Assembly (NCBI RefSeq): GCF_001039355.2
Contig: NW_019774513.1
Span: forward strand, 116,481 to 180,480
Source of the DNA: Lingula anatina
Taxonomy: Eukaryota > Brachiopoda > Lingulata > Lingulida > Lingulidae
DNA length: 64,000 nucleotides
Reading direction: 5' to 3'
Below, piece by piece: positions 61,484 to 64,000 of the stretch (its first letter is position 1; each line of letters begins with the position of its first letter). The notes beneath the pieces are model-generated. The model was not told the DNA's origin and did not search any database. It worked only from the letters and a program-made list of their open reading frames with translations. The position numbers and the translations under genes are program-made.

Positions 61484-62950
61484 TTGATTATTACTTAACA
61501 GGCCGGGGGAATTACTTAATAGGAGGTGGATTGGCCGGGGGGGGGGGTCCTAGAATCATGGCACATAATATTGAAGAACATGCTAACTACTGGTACTTTC
61601 TGTATATACACTTTTAGAAATTAAAGTAAATGGAAAAAGAATAATTTACATCAATATGTTAAAGGTATGGCAGCTCTGATGAACGTATTACTCACCATGT
61701 GTGTTTTCATCAATTGTTTGGACAAGTTCATTCATGGAAGTTTCCTTTTTATTTTCCTTTTTATTCATGATACGAACATTTTGATGTTTTTGTTCTGTCC
61801 CTTTGTTAATGCACCCCTTGCTGCTTTTCTACCTTGCACAGTTGAATTAAGTACATACCCTTGAATAAAATCCATTCGTCCAACACTGTAGATTGAAATA
61901 TCAGCGGTGTTATTGACTTTCACCGTCCCAAACGTTACCTTAAGATATAACACAAGTGCTGATCTATTGGTCGAATGCTATGATCATTGATCATTCAGTG
62001 GTATTTTTCATGAATATCTAATATCAATACATATACTTGACGTTTAATGATAATGCATATGCTATAACCCAGCAACTAACAAAGCGATCCTACGTATTTT
62101 TCCGACAATGGAAAGCGTTTTTTGGTTTGGTTTTCCTTTGAAAAACATTACACAAAAATTATGAACGGATTATGACGAAATGTTCAGGGTAGGTCAGAAA
62201 TAGACCAAGGAATACATACTTCGGCTTTGCGCTGAATCATAAGTAAATCAAACAATCAATTAGTTAGCAAATTATATTTTCAGTATAGGTCAGAAATGGG
62301 CCAAGAAAGAAATTATTAGATTTTGGTGCTAATTATTATGTTTATTCATTAATGTTTTATTGCTAGTTAATTATTTGTCTTGGTAGAGGTTAATTGTCCT
62401 CCTCTCGCCCTACCTGTACTGGTATGTAACTAAAACCTGAATCTTGAAAAGACATGGCATTTCGGAAGAAAAATTTGAGAGAATTAAATTAGAATCGAAT
62501 TATTTTCTCCTAGGGTGTGTCACTATATATTGTGCTAGTTGTACTATTGGTGAAGAATTATGGGTAGTCATTGTTCATTTGATCAGTTAGCGCAAAGCAG
62601 TTGACAGGAAAGTTTTTATTTTGTCTTTCGTCTTTTTGCTTCGGTTATTGTTGTTTCATTTTGTTGAGTACATATAATTTTTTTAAAACTACATTTGTTT
62701 TTGTTGTAATGATTATTTCCATTCTTTAAATTTTTGGTAAAAAGCAAGTATGTGCATGTTAGTGTGTAGGCCTACATGTACAGTGTAGAAGCGAGTGTGT
62801 CGTTTTACGTTAGAATGTTTACGATCATGTGCTTATGTATGAATACTTGTGTGAGTAATGATATTTTATGTTGTTTAAATTCCAGATAATGCTAGCGCTA
62901 GTTGGGGTGCAATTGTTGTTCATTAATATATTAAATTAATGGTTTTGATT
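61484..62950. other. Non-coding AT-rich sequence
   Basis: A short direct repeat (GGTCAGAAATAGACCAAG near 62192, AGGTCAGAAATGGGCCAAG near 62286) is the only pattern seen. Confidence 0.4.
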
Positions 62951-62952
62951 AA

Positions 62953-63120
62953 TAAGAGCTGTTTGGGAGGTGGTTTCTTCCTGTGTATTGGAGAGAAATG
63001 TTTAGAAGAGCTGTTTTGGAGGTGGTCTCCCGGTGATTTCCTATGTAAGAGAAAGGTTGAGCTCAGAACAGCTGTTTGGGATGTAATATCCCTGTGATTC
63101 CTTTTTTATTTGTAAAAAGG
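62953..63120. repeat. Degenerate 50-60 bp tandem repeat, ~3 copies
   Basis: AGAGCTGTTTGGGAGGTGGT, AGAGCTGTTTTGGAGGTGGT and ACAGCTGTTTGGGATGTAAT start near 62956, 63007 and 63068. Each is followed by a CC(T/C)GTG-like segment. Confidence 0.7.
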
Positions 63121-63387
63121 AGAGATGATACAGATGCTTGGTGAGGAGAGGGTCTCCTTGTGTATATGATCTATTTATTTAATTATGGTGGTTTGTTGTT
63201 CATTATTAAAGATTTTTTCTAACTGCGTCCAATTGCACTTTATATGTTGTTTGTGTTGTTTTATTCGTAATGTTATGCAGTGTTGGTTATTGTCTGGGAG
63301 AACCATATATACAGGTTTTTCTCATATGCTGTTTTTGTAGTAAATAACAGTTTTGCTGCAAATGATGGCCCTACCCTTCCCTTGCAG

Positions 63388-63629
63388 CATTCTGGAACCA
63401 GTTGATACAATGGAACAGGAAAGTGAACATAACCATACTATGCAGAATCAGCGGGTACTTTACAGAGGTATTGGGATACACGATGACACAGAGGATGTCC
63501 CGAACACAAATCTGACCTCTGTTGTTTCTGCCAGCAATGGGAACCTGCCTGGAAGCAACCAGACTTCCACCAGGGTTCCTTGCCAGGTGTTGGATGCTGA
63601 GATGCCAGTGGACGACAGGGGGGATTTGG
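63388..63629 (+). CDS. Candidate coding exon of an unidentified gene
   Basis: A 242-bp stretch is bounded by a good acceptor (CTACCCTTCCCTTGCAG, ending 63387) and a consensus donor (GG|GTGAGT at 63630). ATG 63410 has A at -3 and G at +4. It opens a frame of 73 codons to the donor, rich in Asp, Glu, Asn, Ser and Thr, starting MEQESEHNHTMQNQ and containing two NxT/S sequons. The protein is not recognised. Composition is GC-richer than the surroundings, as expected of an exon. It might be the first coding exon behind the untranslated exon proposed near 47262-47370, with the rest beyond the window. A family E repeat starts about 25 bp after the exon. Confidence 0.45.
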
Positions 63630-63654
63630 GTGAGTACGACCTCTGTAGGACCTT

Positions 63655-63855
63655 TTCAGTGGCGGATTTAGGGGGAAGCAGGGGGGTCCTGACCCCCTTC
63701 GATTTTTGAAAAAAAATGACAAATGGACCCCTCTTGAAATTAGAATTTTGACTAGCTGAATCATAGCTCTCTACAGTACCAAATGCCACCATTCTCCTTC
63801 TAAAATACCAAAACATTTTCGGGCCCGGTGCCCCGCCATGGAGGGGGAGGGGTTC
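63655..63855 (-). mobile_element. Interspersed repeat, family E (copy 3, inverted)
   Basis: Begins CAGTGGCGGATTTAGGGGGA and continues GGGGGGTCCTGACCCCC. It is the inverse of 41735-41915. It lies at the start of the presumed intron after the exon candidate. Confidence 0.75.
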
Positions 63856-64000
63856 GGTACTTCGGGAGTTTACTAAATACTCGCTGCGTAGACCGTCAGT
63901 GCGATAAAGAGCTTCAAGGGAGGCTGTTAATCGTTGTAATGTGCAATTTGAGCATGTATGTATTCTGATATGCCCATATCTTATGATTGTTTGGTGTTTT
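63856..64000. other. Window end, nothing seen
   Basis: No feature is recognised. Confidence 0.4.

Noticed and set aside
60203-61953. Several hydrophobic or Lys-rich short frames on both strands (60203-60469, 61667-61953)
   Set aside because: No recognisable transposase or protein motif; AT-rich chance frames are more likely.

Overview
The window looks like a scaffold from a marine invertebrate animal. It is AT-rich and gene-poor, with long stretches of simple sequence, many miniature inverted-repeat transposons (MITEs), decayed transposons, canonical GT-AG splice sites, and three assembly gaps (3106-3376, a single N at 4751, 57686-58296). No bacterial, organellar or viral gene order is visible. 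The species cannot be named from the sequence alone.

One gene is certain. It is a two-exon activin / inhibin-beta-type TGF-beta ligand on the + strand. Exon 1 (coding 10507-10933) carries the signal peptide and the first half of the propeptide. Exon 2 (38797-39695) carries the rest of the propeptide and a 108-residue nine-cysteine growth-factor domain. The splice phases agree across a 27.9 kb intron and give a 441-residue precursor. A TATA box at 9833 and a long leader with three short upstream ORFs precede it. A 3' UTR of up to about 1.9 kb with poly(A) signals follows it.

Layout: 1-2.8 kb is non-coding with a weak promoter-like site and two MITEs. From 2.8 to 6.55 kb, a 23-bp minisatellite plus about 1.03 kb of flank occurs twice around the single N. 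The second copy holds a dimeric PIF/Harbinger-like MITE inserted at TTA, while the first copy preserves the empty site. 6.55-9.8 kb is non-coding upstream sequence. 9.8-41.6 kb is the activin locus; its intron is filled with microsatellites, minisatellites, MITEs and one weak alternative-exon candidate. 41.6-46.9 kb is AT-rich intergenic DNA. At 46.95-47.37 kb there is a possible promoter and first exon of a second + strand gene. 47.4-60 kb is a repeat mosaic: a unit of about 650 bp in several copies and both orientations, a deleted Tc1/mariner element, two non-LTR reverse-transcriptase remnants, and an inverted cluster of degenerate repeats. 60-64 kb is mostly non-coding, with one plausible coding exon at 63388-63629 next to a repeat.

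The secreted activin-type ligand would be cleaved by proprotein convertases and would be expected to signal through type I/II serine-threonine kinase receptors. No other component of that pathway is encoded here. I found no convincing new multi-gene system. The most informative anomalies are the filled/empty transposon site in the duplicated 3-6.5 kb block, the extra basic cleavage sites in the activin propeptide, and the repeat mosaic of 47-60 kb.
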